Shown: positions 24,934-40,106, counted from the first letter of the stretch. The stretch is DNA of 64,000 bases from Macrotis lagotis (GCF_037893015.1 NC_133666.1:654462957-654526956); one strand, 5' to 3'. A program made the numbers and translations. The notes: a model not told the origin generated them from the letters alone.

Positions 24934-27900
24934 TTAGAAACTAACATCATCATATACCTCTGTCTCCCTGTCAAAGAGATAATGGACCAAAAGTCAATAA
25001 ATGGTAATCCCCCTCTAAAATAGATGAGCATAGAAAATTTACCCTTCCAACACCCACACTTTTGCCCATATGTCCCTCCAGTTTGGTCACTTACAGGGGG
25101 AGCAGAGCTGTTCTAGGGACGAAGCCATCTGTAGGAAGGGAAGGATGGGTTTAATGGGATTACAAAGTGCCCCACCCATTCCCAGATCGTACTAACCAAC
25201 TCACATTTTCCTCTGACATCCCGGCATAGAATCTGCTCTCTGCTGGTGAACTGGATCACGTCCAGGATCTCCCCACGTCTGATAGCCAAGTTTCTACCAC
25301 CCCCACGACGGGTTTTGGCGTTTGGGTCAATCATCATCCTTGTCAAAGTCACGACGTCCCCTTCAAACTAGAGCACACAAGGATAGTCAGTCACTTGGAC
25401 TTTTGACCACAGTTATTCATTCAGATATTTATAGGGTCCCTGAAAATCTAAAGTAAAAGTCAATATGTTGCAATTATAGCTACTCTGATAAATCATCTCC
25501 AGACCTTAAAATCTTCCCCGGTTCAGTTCACACTTGGACCAGATTAGAGTGAGAAGATTATGGTGCAGAAATGCTTTCCCCTGACCTTAAATTTCTTTCT
25601 GAATTCCCTTTCTCCTTTCTCTTCCTTCTTGTACTGCTTTGGGGGCTTCAGGGCTTTGGAGATTTCTTCTGATTTTACCTCTTCTGAGGGTTTCCAACTG
25701 TTCCTGAAGATGGATAGTTATATTCATAACTGTAACAGGATTCAAATACTTTGCCCCACCCTGTTCCCCAGTCTTCCCTTTTCAGTTTTTAGACCCATTC
25801 CTCAAACCCCGAGTTACCACAATTGCAGGCCAGGTTGTTGGAAATCTTTGAGAGTTGTCTCTGCAACCAGTAGGTCATCTGAGGAAGCCAAACAGCTAGG
25901 CTGGCAAAGGGGATCAAGGTACTTGCTCACCATCCCCCCCCCCCAATTTTTGATTCCCCACAGTCCAGGTTCCCTCTTCCCTCCAATGTTAGAACTTGGA
26001 GTGTGTGATGTCTACAAGTTAATGCTACAACAATAGTTGTTTACAGTCATTTATCAACAAACTGGGGAGGTTCTTTGTCTTTCACAATATAGACAAGATG
26101 ATTCTGGGATTAAAGAACAATAGTAACACTTGAATGAAATGTCTGACTGGAGGGAATAAATTAAAAGCAAGATTGGCTTGTCAGAAGTCTGCAGCAGTGT
26201 CATGGAGGATGCCCTGCCCATACTTTGAGCAGGAGAGACATGGCTCTGTGGATGACACACCCTGCCCTAGGACTCAGCAGGGCAGAACGTTAGAAGGGAT
26301 GTGTCATGAATGAGAAGAGAAGATGGGGAAGTGACAGGATGAGGAAGGCATAGAAATCAGCTGATACCTGAAAAGCAAGTCCCAGACAGATAACTGGATT
26401 TGGAGAGTGAGCCAGACTGGGAAATTTTTAAATGAGGAGAATCCTGGCTGGATTGCATTTTGATAGTCCTTCACATTTCCTTTCTCTGAGAGAACCACGT
26501 ATAGAAACTGAGCTGGAGAGAAACCAGGAGAGGGGTCTGACATGTGGGAACCTGACAGAACTAGATAGGAGACTGAGCTGGGGTCCTATTAATTGGGGGG
26601 AGATGAGTTTGTTTACTTTGTCATCAGGAGATGGAATGAGAAGTTGCAAGAGTTGTCCAAAAGTAGAAGACAATGAATGGTTAGCAGGTAACAAGGCATC
26701 TTTAATGACCATTTAGGGATGTGTTAGTGGGAATGATTATTCAGATACAAGGTCAAATATTCAGATGATACTTTTCCTGGATAGTTGTGGGAAGTTGAGG
26801 TTCTCAGTGAACCCTGTTGAGACTGAAGACCTAAGGAAATGGATTCTGAAGCTGTACTCTGCAGAACTTGTGCAAGTAAGTTTTGTGCTGCTACTCTCAT
26901 CACCTGTAGTTGCTATTGTACATGTTAAGAGGTGAGAGAGTCTTAGGTGTATGTAAATAGGAACAGGGAAGAATGAAGCAAAAGAAACATTCAGTTTTAG
27001 AGTGCCTGAAAGTTTACAAAGCACTTTCCAACAAGAAAGCATGAGATGGAAGTTAAAGCATGTTGTAATGTCCCCGTATTACAGATGAGGAAAGAGAGGC
27101 CCCCAAGAGGTCAACAACATTTGAGCTGAGATTCATGGTTGGGGCACCCCCTTTCTCTCCCTCTTCAGTTTGAAATTAAATTGAGGACTCTTGTCTCAAC
27201 CCTAGCACTACTGACCCAGAGAAAATCTACAATTAAACTTCAAAGAAGACTGAACAACTGTCAGTGGCAAGTCAAAAGCATTCCAGTCCTGGCTGCTTCA
27301 TTGGGAAAATCACAACGTTCCTGGGTTTTACTTAGCTTCTTAAAATGACTCAGACTGGTATGGCTAAGTGGCACAGTGGATAGAGCACCAGCCCTGGAGT
27401 CAGGAGGACCTGAGTTCAAATCTGACCCCAGGCACTTAATAATTACCTAGCTGTGTGGCCTTGGGCAAGCCACTCAACCCCATTGCCTTGCAAAAACTAA
27501 AGGAAAAAAATGACAGACCATTCCTGACAGATCGGTTCAAAAACCATTCTCCCTTTGGACATCTGAATTTGGGAAAGTTGGGTGGAGATTATCTCTTTGT
27601 GTTACCTAACATGATTAAGGATCTCAAGTTTGCCCCCTGAAGGAATGCTCAATGACACTGATTAGTGATTTAGAACTGGCCAAAAGCTGGAAGACAGATG
27701 GACATGGAGCTGTTTCTGTGCATTCAACTCCAAATAAGGGAGCCCTTAGAAAAAGAGTAGATTCATAGGGCAGTGAATAAGGTTCCTGAGACTGACTTTG
27801 GAATCAGGTAGGGGGAGCCTATGGGTGAGAGAAGCTTCCATGGCTTGCATAGCTTAGTGAAATAGCCATTTTCCCATGGAGCATTGCCCAAGGTAGATAT

Positions 27901-30900
27901 TAGTAGAAAGTTCTGATAAAAGCGGTTCCAGTGGAGAAGGAAATGGAGAACCACTCCAGTATATTTGGTAAAAAAAAAAAACAAAAACCCATGGATAGTA
28001 AAATGTTTGAAAGATAGATTAACAAAGCTGAGTCCTTCAATTTGAGTGCCTGGTGTGGTTCATGGAGTCATGAAGAAACAAATGGAGAAAAACCATCCTC
28101 TAGGGCTAAATCTATTTCAGTCACCACTCTGCAAATGTGGTTGTGGGAGGTTCGATAGAACAGAAGGTGGTTTAGGAGGTAGGTCCCTTCCAGGCTTGGA
28201 AAGACATCCATTAATTACCCCTCCCTAGACCAGCCCCTTGGAAAGGGGTTCCCACAGATGAAGACCCTTAATTCTACAACCTTTGCCGGAAACACAGGAG
28301 AAGCAGTGGTAGGAAGCCAAACCATCTGTGGTCAACTGTGTACTAATGAGATGTTGCAAGCTGCACTGGGGACCTCAGGAAAAGGCCAGAAGAAATAGAA
28401 ATGGCCCTATTTTGGGGTTGCTTAAGGATCAAGACATCTCAGACCTGAAAAAGATAACCAATGATGCCTTATCCTTCATGTGTTAGAATTCCCTGGGCCT
28501 AATGGAAGGTTTGTTCATCCAATTTCTTTCTATACTGACAATTCAGTGATTGAAAACTCAACAATTTTAGAAGGCTGACTGTTGGTTGTTGGTTGCACTG
28601 TTAAGAGTTAAGGTGTTTTTTTGAAGGTAATAGTCAGCTGTTAGAGGAGTCACTTGAAATTGGGGGAAGAGTGTATGTGGGTCACAATTGCCACAAGGAA
28701 ACCCAGGGACGGGAAACAAGAGACCCAATAGGATTAAGTGAGGAAGAAAATGGAAATGAACACTTTACAAATGTATTTTCATAGCTTGATAGAAAATCTA
28801 ACATTGTATCCCTAGTCACCATGGCAAGAGGGGAGAGTGCTGATTTTGGAGTCAGAAGATAGCTTTGAGTTTATTTTATAGCTTTAAGGAAGTGGGACTC
28901 AGAAAAGCAGTTTATCCAGGGTCATACCTAGTGGTGAATGGAAACATACTCCTTCAATAACCAAGTGGGTCCCTGAGATTCTAAGAAGAGAGAGATAGAA
29001 ATGGATCGGACCCTTTCAGGGTAGTCCATGAAGTCAAAACTATTCATAATTACAAGGCATTTTTTGAGTGAAGTTGAATTTTCTTAACTTCAGACCAAAA
29101 TAAAATTGCAACTGGTGAATGAAAAAACAGGAAGATCCACCTGTCTCATATTAAACCAGACATTTAAAGAGATTTTCAAAAATAGGTGTAACGATGCTAT
29201 TCTCAATATTTCACATTTCAGAAATGGTTTTCATTTAAAATGTTCAATATAAAATGGGTTTATTTTTGTAAAATGAACTCAAAATACTCATCAGTTTTAA
29301 TTTCTAACAGTATCACTATAGGTCTTTGTGTGTGTGTGTTTATGTGTGTGTAGCTTTTGTTTTAAAGCTCTTAAGAGATGGCCCTCAGTAATGTTCAAAT
29401 TGTGAAGGGGCACTGAGCCCCAAAGGTCTAAGAGCCACCAGCCTAGATTTTTGTCCCCATTTCATCTAGGTTAAAGAGACATGGCCTTAGACAGAGGAGT
29501 TGGCCACTAAAGTTACCTTCTGGGGGACCTTCATATCCAGACCATGACCCTAGTCAATTCCCAGTCCAGACCCTCAGTTTCCTTATTTATAGAATGGAGA
29601 ACAACCATACTTAGACTGATTGACTTATCACTCATTGAGAGGGAAGTGCTTCCGAAGTGAGTTGGTGTCTAAACTGGAAAGGCCATCCCTTTCCTGAAAT
29701 ATACCTCCATATTCCATTTCCCTCATGGATACACACCTCTCCTCTTGGGACCTGGTGGGCAGGGACTTGCCTCCACATCATCATAGATCTCATCTGGATC
29801 CCTGTGGGAGAGTAGGGGATAGGTTTCCTGCAGCTTTTTACAGGTCCCCCCCAAAGTGCCCCCCTTCCCACCTTTTCCAAGACCCCAGACTTACTGCAGG
29901 ATGGGAGGAACTGAGGGGCCCAGACACTTGCTACTGGAGAAGGATTCTGGCTTCCGAAGTGATGTCACTTGTGTTCTCCCTCCCAAGATGGTTTTCTTGC
30001 CTGGATATAGTTTATACCAGGATAATTGAGAGTTTTCAGGAAGATCTGATCCCACTTAGCCACTCATTGGAGCCATGCAAATTCCATGACATATATGAAG
30101 ATTTGAAATGTTTTTTTTTTCCTAACGTATCAAATTCCCACAGGAAAAACTGGACTTGACCATCATCCCTAATATTAGCTAAATAATCCCATGGGCAAGT
30201 CAGTTTCTCAAACAGGGAGTGGATCTGGGTCCTGGTACTTTAACCCCAGGTCCAAAATCTGAGATCCTCCTCAGACCACCATAAACCTCAAAACTTTGAC
30301 ACATCTGAACACATACCTGTAGTTAACCTGTGGGTGACTTCTTTCCTCCTAAATCGTTCTAAATGCAGGTTACCTGGTGGAGGGGGGGGCTTGGGAGGCT
30401 GGGGACCAAGAGTTCTCAGAGGTGGCAGAGGTCTCCTGCTGGGGACCTTCAGAAGGCCCTGCTCATTCCTAGAAGCTCTTGGGGAGTCCAATGGGATAGG
30501 ACTTGGAGGTGACGATGCCTTCTCCCCAGCATTCCCTGCAATTCTCCATGGTGCTTGTTGATCTCTGGGAGCCTCCCTGGTCCTGGGACTGGCTTGGGAG
30601 CTTCTCCCCAGGTTAGGGAGCCAAGGTAGGGCCCCTTGTCCTTGCCATGTAGGTCCTCTCTGGTTAGCAGCAGGAGCCCCAGAAGAAATCTGAGAAATAT
30701 TAGGGGCTCGACCAAGGCCTGGCCGCTGAGAGCCCTTGGGCAGTGATGGCTTCTTGGGTAGCTCACTAAACCCAGTTTGCAGGCCCTGGAACTTAGCTTT
30801 AAGGTTCTGAAAGTCCTGGTGACTCTCCTGTGAGAGAGAAAGCATCAAGGAAACTGAGAATTCAGAGATGGATTAGATCAAGTGACATCTAATCCAACCT

Positions 30901-33441
30901 GTGCGTGAACAGGAGTTCTTTCTGTGTACAATAGCCTTGATAGCTGCTTCTCAGAAACCTCTGAAGAATGGGAAACCCAGGGGCAGCTAGGTGGCGCAGT
31001 GGATAGAGCACCGGGCCTGGAGTCAGGAGTACCTGAATGCAAATCTGACCTCTGACATTTAATAATTACCTAGCTGTGTGACCTTTGGCAAGTTACAAGC
31101 CCATTGCCTTATATAAAATTTTTTTAAAGAACAGGAAAACAATTACTTGATAGCACCCCAGATACCATTCTACTTCTGGACAACTGTGCTTTGCTATCAG
31201 GCCAGAATCTGCTTATCTACAAGCCCATAGACAGATGGTCAGAGCAACAGATAGAGCAATAAGCACATATGTACACACATGTATGTGTGTGTGTATATAT
31301 ATATATATACCATTGCTCATATTCCCCAGTTCCATTAGAAAACCTAGATGGTGACCAGATTCCTTCCCTTTGTCCAAAAGTCTGTTAGAAGGCGAGAGCC
31401 TCTCCCTAGGTGGATCCAGAAATCCCACTAGATGAATACCCCAAAGAATGATACCAGATAAGCTCCATGAACATGAGAATGTTTATAGCAGCACTCTTTT
31501 GGACTAACACCGAAATGGATATGTCTTAGATATGTCTGCTGGAAAATAGTCAAACATGTTGTGGTGCACAAATATAGGAATACCACTGCTGTAAGGATGA
31601 AGATAATGGTATAGAAAAAATCTGAGCTGTTGGTGCTCCCTGAAGAAGCCAGGAAAATAGCATCAACGATGTTTGCAGCAGTGTAAACTTAAAGCAATCT
31701 AATATGAATGTTGTGAAACCGTGAAGAACTGGGCCCCAAAGAGATAGAAGCAAGTACCTCCACCCCCACCCCACCCACCCTTTACAGGGTCAGAGAATCC
31801 ACGGATGTGGAACATTGCATATGTCTTGAGATTTTTTTTGACATATTGCTTCACTCTTTTTTTCTCTCTTCCTCTTTATAAAAAGTTCTTAAAAGAAATG
31901 GCTCTGAAAGGAGGAAGGGGGTGAAATCCAGAGAGAAATCTGGGCAATGTAAAAACTATACCAATAAAAATTCTAATAAAAGTTTTTAAAGGTAGTTTGT
32001 AGGGTCATATAGAAGAGCGAGGGAGAAGAATAAACAGGAACATAACCTCACAGGAGGTAATGGAGATAGTCTGTGTCAACATTTATACTTCAGTAAACAT
32101 GCTACAGATTAGGACTGGATTTATTTTATCTAAATTTAAGAAAGCAATGCAGAAAATGCAGACTAAACTAAATTTAAAAATGTAATACATGTTCTCTTCC
32201 CCCTCCCCAGAGCTGGTGGTTTACTTGTACACCCTTACTTCAGGAGCCACTGAACTAAAGAGAGAAATGGCTGGAAGACCAAAATACCATCTTTAGTGTT
32301 GTCACAAATAGTGTCCTATCCCATCTCAACCCCATAGTAGGGGCAAGTCCTCCTGACCTACTTTGCCTAGTATTCAGCACCCGTGGGGCCCACAGGAAGC
32401 CCCCACCTCCTTGGAGCTCAGTTTTCAGGTCACCGCCACGCAGGCCTTCTCCCTAAGCTTCATTTTCCCCCTCTCAACCATGGCCCCACATATCACCACC
32501 ACTTCCAGATAATGCTCCCATTCCCCTCATCCCCTCCCCAGAGTATGACTAATAATTATAGCTTATAGCTCTAGTTCAATGTTCATTTGAACTTTGGTAT
32601 TAAAGAAAAGAGCAAGAGGAGATGGAAAGAGTTGGTGAGAAGTGAGCACAGCCTTCCATAACAGCAAACCCTTTTGAGCCCAATGACTGATTCTGCCAGT
32701 CTGTCTTGGGGAAAGGGCCTGCCATCTTGGATGGGAGCCAAGGGAAAATGGGCCTGGACTGGGAGAGATTGACTCATGGGGGCCTAGAGACAGCTCCTGA
32801 CTATTGTCTGTGCCTGGATCTATTGGTAAATCGGTGGGCCCCCAGTGAATAATGACAATGACCTGTTCTACATTAAGGTCCATTAGGTGTCTTTACTCTT
32901 TCTTGATCCCCACAACAATTACATAAGATCAGTAATACACTGTCACCCCCATTTTAAAAAGGAAAGTATATCCAAAAGTATAAGGTCAGGAAATGTCAGA
33001 GGCAGGACTTGAACAAGGGTTTCCCGACTCCAAGTCTTTCCACTGTGCCACGTTGACTTCTATGCCACAGTAGCCTGGTTACTTGGAAGATAAAATCCAA
33101 ACCCCTTTGCCTACCTTTTAAGATGCACACCATTTCAACCTCAGCTCATTTCTTGAACTATTTTTCATCACTTTCCCCTCAAATAGTTCGTGTTCCCAAC
33201 CTCGGTGGTCTCATTCCTCCACTCCCCTCTTATTTTTCATCTTTTGCCTCCTATTGTTCCTAACTATCCTCCCTCCACACAAATAGAGCCAAGAACCCCT
33301 TAGGTTCTTTTGAGCCAGGAGAGCTAGAAAGAGATTGATAGAGACTGGGTTTTCTACTTCTGCTTTCTTCAGACATCCCTGAGAGTGAAAATAGGGGAAT
33401 GACAGGGAGGGAGGCAGAGAAAGAAAGGGTTACTTACCATG
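24934..33441 (-). CDS. PRAM1: PML-RARA-regulated adaptor molecule 1 (partly resolved exon set)
   Basis: Cytoplasmic adaptor of the ADAP/FYB family, known from human myeloid cells. Coding exons in transcript order: 33441-33439 (ATG only), 30827-30317 (starts ESHQDFQNLKAKFQ, ends RFRRKEVTHRLTTG), an exon starting near 29801 (DPDEIYDDVE), 25697-25586 (ends EREFRKKFK), 25367-25205 (SH3-like core, DPNAKTRRGGG, IRRGEILDV), 25128-25095 (YGFVPRTALLPL) and 24967-24934 (ETEVYDDVSF, stop TAA). Donor and acceptor phases agree for all resolved joins. Exons between 30317 and 25697 are incomplete, because phases show at least one join I could not place. The proline-rich part has one KKPSLP unit where human has many, so the protein is far shorter, and the C-terminus stops soon after EVYDDV. 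The SH3-like fold and KAKFQ start make identity secure. Myeloid expression is family knowledge, not shown here. Confidence 0.86.
25698..30316 (-). other. PRAM1: PRAM1 intronic region with one visible small exon
   Basis: Besides the exon starting at 29801 this stretch has no clear coding segment. It includes a sense SINE at 27357-27510, a fragment of RTE-tailed SINE near 27905-28010 and a MIR-like fragment near 28805-28960. The missing PRAM1 exons equivalent to the human linker between the EIYDDV and EREFRKKFK segments should lie here. One weak candidate, ending in the donor CTGCA|GTAAGT near 29898, does not fit the phase. Confidence 0.6.
27357..27510 (+). mobile_element. Marsupial tRNA-derived SINE
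   Basis: TATGGCTAAGTGGCACAGTG to CTTGCAAAAACTAAAGG, in a PRAM1 intron. Confidence 0.9.
30980..31130 (+). mobile_element. Marsupial tRNA-derived SINE
   Basis: GGGGCAGCTAGGTGGCGCAG to CATTGCCTTATATAAAA, in PRAM1 intron 1. Confidence 0.9.
33080..33290 (+). repeat. L2-like LINE fragment
   Basis: AAAATCCAAACCCCTTTGCC followed by CTTTTAAGATGCACACC resembles the L2 phrase for the ORF2 C-terminus. Diverged. Confidence 0.5.
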
Positions 33442-33700
33442 GCTCTCCAGCTCCTTTGGTCCAGTAGCCTACAGATTGAAATGCTCTTTAGTTTCCGGGA
33501 CCTACCAGGGACTGGGGGCTTGAAGAAATGCAAGAAACTCAAGACACCCAGATAATATGTGTTGGGGGGGGAGGGAAGAGGAAGGAAAGGAGGAGAGAGA
33601 GACCAGGAGGTTGGAGGGGGTGGGGTTAATTTGCAGGGACCTTCCAGATCTCTACAGGTACTCCCCCAACTCCAACCCTGCCTTTTCCAGGAATCACTTT
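33439..33700 (-). promoter_or_regulatory. PRAM1: PRAM1 first exon and likely proximal promoter (no CpG island)
   Basis: On the minus strand exon 1 reads GAGAGCCATG followed directly by GTAAGT, so the start codon is the last codon of the exon; the next exon begins GAG AGT CAC, giving MESHQDF against human MGSHQDF. The purine-rich plus strand just upstream (33570-33620) contains several GAGGAA/AGGAAAG cores that PU.1-type ETS factors could bind, fitting a myeloid gene. The regulatory role is inferred. The TSS is not defined. Confidence 0.55.
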
Positions 33701-34960
33701 TAAGGTGATCTCTCAACTCTAAACTTCTTTCCTGAATGAGATGTGGTTATGGTCTGTATTTGGGTGAATGTGTTTTTTTTTCTGGACTTTTCTAATTAGG
33801 AGCTCTAACCTAAGAGCTGAGCCCAAGTCTTAGTGCCTCTATTCTGAATTGATGGATGAAAGGGAGGACCAGTGTTCTGAGTCCTGGAGGCCATCACTAG
33901 ATGGGTTCAAGGCTCTATTGACCTGAGGGACCTTTTGAACCCTAGGTCTCATCTTCAATCCATGTACCAGAAGTTAACTCACCTATTCTTGCAGATTTTT
34001 GTCCTTATAAATAAGGACATAATTCTGATTCAAAATATGATTGAAATGGAAATGTGTTTAAAATGATTGTATGTACATAAATATAATCTATATCATATTT
34101 CTCAGTGTCTGGGGGAGCAGGAAAGGAGAAAACCATGGAACCCAAAAGCTTACAAACAGATAAATTTTAAAAACTTTTCATGTATTATTAGAAAAATAAA
34201 ATGACATTCGAATTCAAAAAATTATGACTAGCAAATAATAAAATCAAATCAATGGATTTTTAGAAAGCCAAAGAGGAATGTGGACTACTAAATGTTTAAA
34301 TGCCCTTGGAAGAGGTAGTGTTCCTGACAGGCAGAAACCAATTCTGATTGTTAAAATCAGAGAATATTTTAATGAGAGGTGGACATATTCTAATTTAGGT
34401 TCAAAGGGACATGACTAGGATTTTGTCACTTTTGGACAGAGACTTATCTCTACCCAGACTACACTTCTGGCAATCAAGAGAAAGGAATCCATCTACACCC
34501 AGATCACATATGTAGTTGAACAATGAGCAGCAATTCAGATTAAATTAGATTAAATTTTTTCAATTGGGTAGAGTCCCACCCAATATTGAGAATGTTAACC
34601 CAACCTCATCATCAGTCCTCTTCTTCAGAAGTTGCCTGAGGAACCTACAGAACCTACAGAGACTAGTTTCTGTATAAGGAATAGGAAAGGGAAAAAAACT
34701 CTTATTCCCCCCTGCCATTTAATTGGTTTTTAATAATTATTTCTCTCTAGTGGTTAAATGATGTCACTCAGTTTTGTCTGAGGCCAAATTTGAAATCAGT
34801 TTTCTTGACTCCAAGTCCAAGGTTTCATCCATTTAAGCTTTCCTTGAGCTTTACTCCTAACTCTCAAGTGATGCACCATCCTCATCCTTTTGCAATAAAA
34901 CTGGCCCACCCAAGTCACTCTGTGGCTCAATAATCTCCAGTGGGTCTGACTACCTTTTAG

Positions 34961-35108
34961 GGTTTTTTTTGCAAGGCAAACGGGGTTAAGCGGCTTGCCC
35001 AAGGCCACACAGCTAGGTAATTATTAAGTGTCTGAGACCGGATTTGAACCCAGGTACTCCTGACTCCAAGGCCGGTGCTTTATCCACTTTTGCCACCTAG
35101 CTGCCCCT
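34961..35108 (-). mobile_element. Marsupial SINE, antisense, with perfect 16-bp target-site duplication
   Basis: TCTGACTACCTTTTAG at 34945-34960 and 35109-35124 flanks the copy. It split an L2-like element that continues on both sides. Confidence 0.94.
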
Positions 35109-35495
35109 TCTGACTACCTTTTAGATCAAATACTGGCTCCTGTTTGGTATTTAAAGCTTTTTACAACTAGACTTCTATCTACCTTTCTTGATTTGATATA
35201 CAGTATTTCCCCCTGCTTCACATTGGTATTATAACTTCTTGGTATTGCTCCTTCCTCATGTCTCTGCCTCTTGGAATCCTTAGTTTTCTTTTTCAGCAGA
35301 GACACCATTTCTTACAGAATGCCTTTCCTGAGCCTTCAAGCCTTCAATTCCCAATTACCTTGTTTATTATGTGTGTATTGCTTCCTTTGGTTGAATGTTT
35401 CCTTCCTTTGATTGAAAGTAAACTTTTGCTGTTCTTTCCCTAGAACAGAGCACAATGGTTGTTATTGTAGTAAGTGCTTAATAAATATTCACTGA
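35109..35495 (+). repeat. L2-like LINE 3' end
   Basis: TCTGCCTCTTGGAATCCTTA, TGCCTTTCCTGAGCC and AAGTGCTTAATAAATATTCA are the usual L2 3' landmarks, read on the plus strand. The left part continues to about 34800 beyond the inserted SINE. Confidence 0.65.
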
Positions 35496-35875
35496 TTAGC
35501 AATCTTTTCTGACCACGAATGTTTGTCCTTCCTTCTTGTAGAATGCCAAGACATCAGCGAGATGATGCCATGTCATGTATGAGAATAGGATTTGAGTGAG
35601 GGGGGTGCTGTGCTGTCACCAGTCTCTTTTTCCTGAGGAACCATGTGGGTCCAATGGCCCGATATAAATCAGGATGACTGGATAGGGGGCAATCAGGGTT
35701 AAGTGACTTGCCCAAGATCACACAGCTAATAAGTGTGAAGTGTCTGAGGTCAAATTTGAACTCAGGTCCTTCTGACTTCTCTACTCACTGTGCCGGCTAG
35801 GCTAGCTTGGTAGCTTCTCTAACTTCCTTCAAGAATCTGGTACTTTGAAAAGCTCTTTTTTAAATAGCCAAAGGC

Positions 35876-36025
35876 TGGGGCGGCTAGGTGGTGTAGTGGA
35901 TAAAGCACCCGCCTTGGAGTCAGGAGTACCTGGGTTCAAATCTGGTCTCAGATACTCAATAATGCCCTGGCTGTGTGGCCTTGGGCAAGCCACTTAACCC
36001 CATTGCCTAGCAAAAACCTAAAACA
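35876..36025 (+). mobile_element. Marsupial tRNA-derived SINE
   Basis: GGGGCGGCTAGGTGGTGTAG to CAAAAACCTAAAACAC, immediately before the ANP32 CpG island. Confidence 0.92.
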
Positions 36026-36725
36026 CAAACATAGGTGAATGAATAAATGTCCAAAGGCCAGATATAAGAGTACCACCGGAGATGGCCCTGGGCAGGGGGC
36101 AATGGGGGTAAGTGACCCTAGGCAAGTAATGTGATTTAGGGTGTATGTGTACAATCGTGTTTCGCGTGTTTCTGTATTAGTCATGTTGTGAAAGGAGAAT
36201 TAGGACTAAAGGAGGAAAAAAAACATGAGAAAGAAAAAACATAAAAGAAGTTGTAAAAAGTGAGCCTTGCAGGCTTTGCTCCGCCGTTTGGCGGCCCGGG
36301 GCACTGGGGTGCTGAGGCGCTGCCCCCCGGCTCGCCCCCTTCCCTCCTCCAAGGAGCCCTCGGCCCGGGACGGGCCCCGAGGCGCAGGTGGGTTTGGAGC
36401 CCCTGGGCCCAGCGGGGCTCGCGGGTGAGGAGCGGGTCCTAAGGAGCGCGCATTTATTAGGCGCCTGCTGCATGCTGGCCACAGCGTCCCGCGCGGGAGG
36501 AGCCCCCGATCCAGCAGGGGGCGCCCGAGTCGGGGGCGCCGGCAGGGGGCGCCCCGGCCTCGTCCCCGGGGGGGGGGGGGGAGCCGCGCAGGCGCGGCGG
36601 CAAGCGCGGGGCGGGGCTGCGCGGGGCGGGGCGCCGAGGGAGGGCGCCTGCGGGGAGGGGCGGGGCGGGGCGGCGGCCGGCAGAGGGCGCTCCCCGCGCT
36701 GCAGCCGCGGGGGGCGGGGCCCGCT

Positions 36726-36767
36726 GGGTGCGTGCGTGCGCGTGTGTGCGCGTGTGTGCGCGTGGAG
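36726..36767 (+). repeat. Alternating purine-pyrimidine (GT/GC) tract in the ANP32 CpG island
   Basis: About 40 bp of TGCGTGCGTGCGCGTGTGTG-type sequence. It is a potential Z-DNA former just upstream of the start codon. A run of about 13 G lies at 36570-36582. Confidence 0.8.
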
Positions 36768-36949
36768 GCGCCGGGGCCGGCAGGGGGCGCGCCGGGGCCG
36801 GGCCGCCCGGGAGCGCGCTCCGGCCCTCGGGGGCGCGATCTCCTCCCCCCGCCCCTTTGTGTGCCTTTGGCGCCTTCCTGGCGGTCTCCCCGGCGGCGGC
36901 GGCTCTCGCGGCTCTCGGGGCTCCGCGGCTGGGCTCGGGCGGCGCGGCC

Positions 36950-39539
<2,590 letters not shown>

Positions 39540-39915
39540 GCCAGCTGCCCCACCCTGCAGTCAGTGAATGAGCAGCAAGTTGTGGATGGACTCTGCCAGC
39601 TTGCCCTTGTCCTTTGCTCCCCCAGCCCTGGGCACTGCTGGCTCTGGGGTCTGTTCTTTTCCAGAAGGGGCTTCACAGGCACTGTTTGGCCAGGGGATTT
39701 GGTGACCAAAGGTTCTCTCTCCGTCTTCAGGGGTGTTTTGTGCAACAATTTGTTGGAATTCTTTCTAAATCTTTGTTTCCAAGAAAAATGTGTCCCATAC
39801 CCTGCCTGGGCCCCGAAGGGGCAGGGGCTCTGGCACTTTCTCAGGATAAACCTTGCAGCCCCCTCCCTCTTCCCTCTTATTGGTCTTTTTAAATAAATAA
39901 AAACTGGAATTTTTT
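39540..39915 (+). other. 3' UTR of the ANP32-family gene
   Basis: A 360-nt UTR runs from the TGA to about 15 nt after two overlapping AATAAA hexamers (39892-39897 and 39896-39901). It is free of repeats, supporting a maintained transcript. Confidence 0.75.
39892..39901 (+). terminator. Poly(A) signal of the ANP32-family gene (overlapping AATAAATAAA)
   Basis: Two overlapping AATAAA hexamers follow a T-rich stretch. They lie about 200 nt from the opposing ZNF414 signal. Confidence 0.8.
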
Positions 39916-40100
39916 ATCCCGTCTAAGACAAATAGTGAATTGAGGGGATGGGGTGGGCAACATCTGAATTCTTCAGGCTATGGAAGAGTCCCAATTTGGT
40001 CAAGTCAATCAAAAGCTACATGGCCACCAGAAGTCCCTGGTCTCCACCCAAGGATTCTTGAAGTCCCATATTCTCAAACAGGCAACTCCTATACAACTGT

Positions 40101-40106
40101 TTTATT
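40101..40106 (-). terminator. ZNF414: Poly(A) signal of ZNF414
   Basis: Minus-strand AATAAA 281 nt past the ZNF414 stop codon. It opposes the plus-strand signal of the ANP32-family gene, so the two transcripts end about 150-200 bp apart without obvious overlap. Confidence 0.7.

Larger units (their letters stand above)
33720..36200. other. Intergenic region between PRAM1 and the ANP32 gene
   Basis: The two genes are divergent across about 2.7 kb. The stretch contains an L2-like 3' end split by an antisense SINE, a MIR-like fragment (35688-35805) and a sense SINE (35876-36025). No coding exon or RNA gene is recognisable. The remaining part, 33720-34940, is unassigned. Confidence 0.6.

Noticed and set aside
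29745-29801. GC-AG intron donor (GAG|GCAAGT) after the PRAM1 EIYDDVE exon
   Set aside because: The frame stays open past it with PRAM1-like residues (EASPCPPGPKRR), and other GT donors are available just downstream; phase does not favour the GC site.
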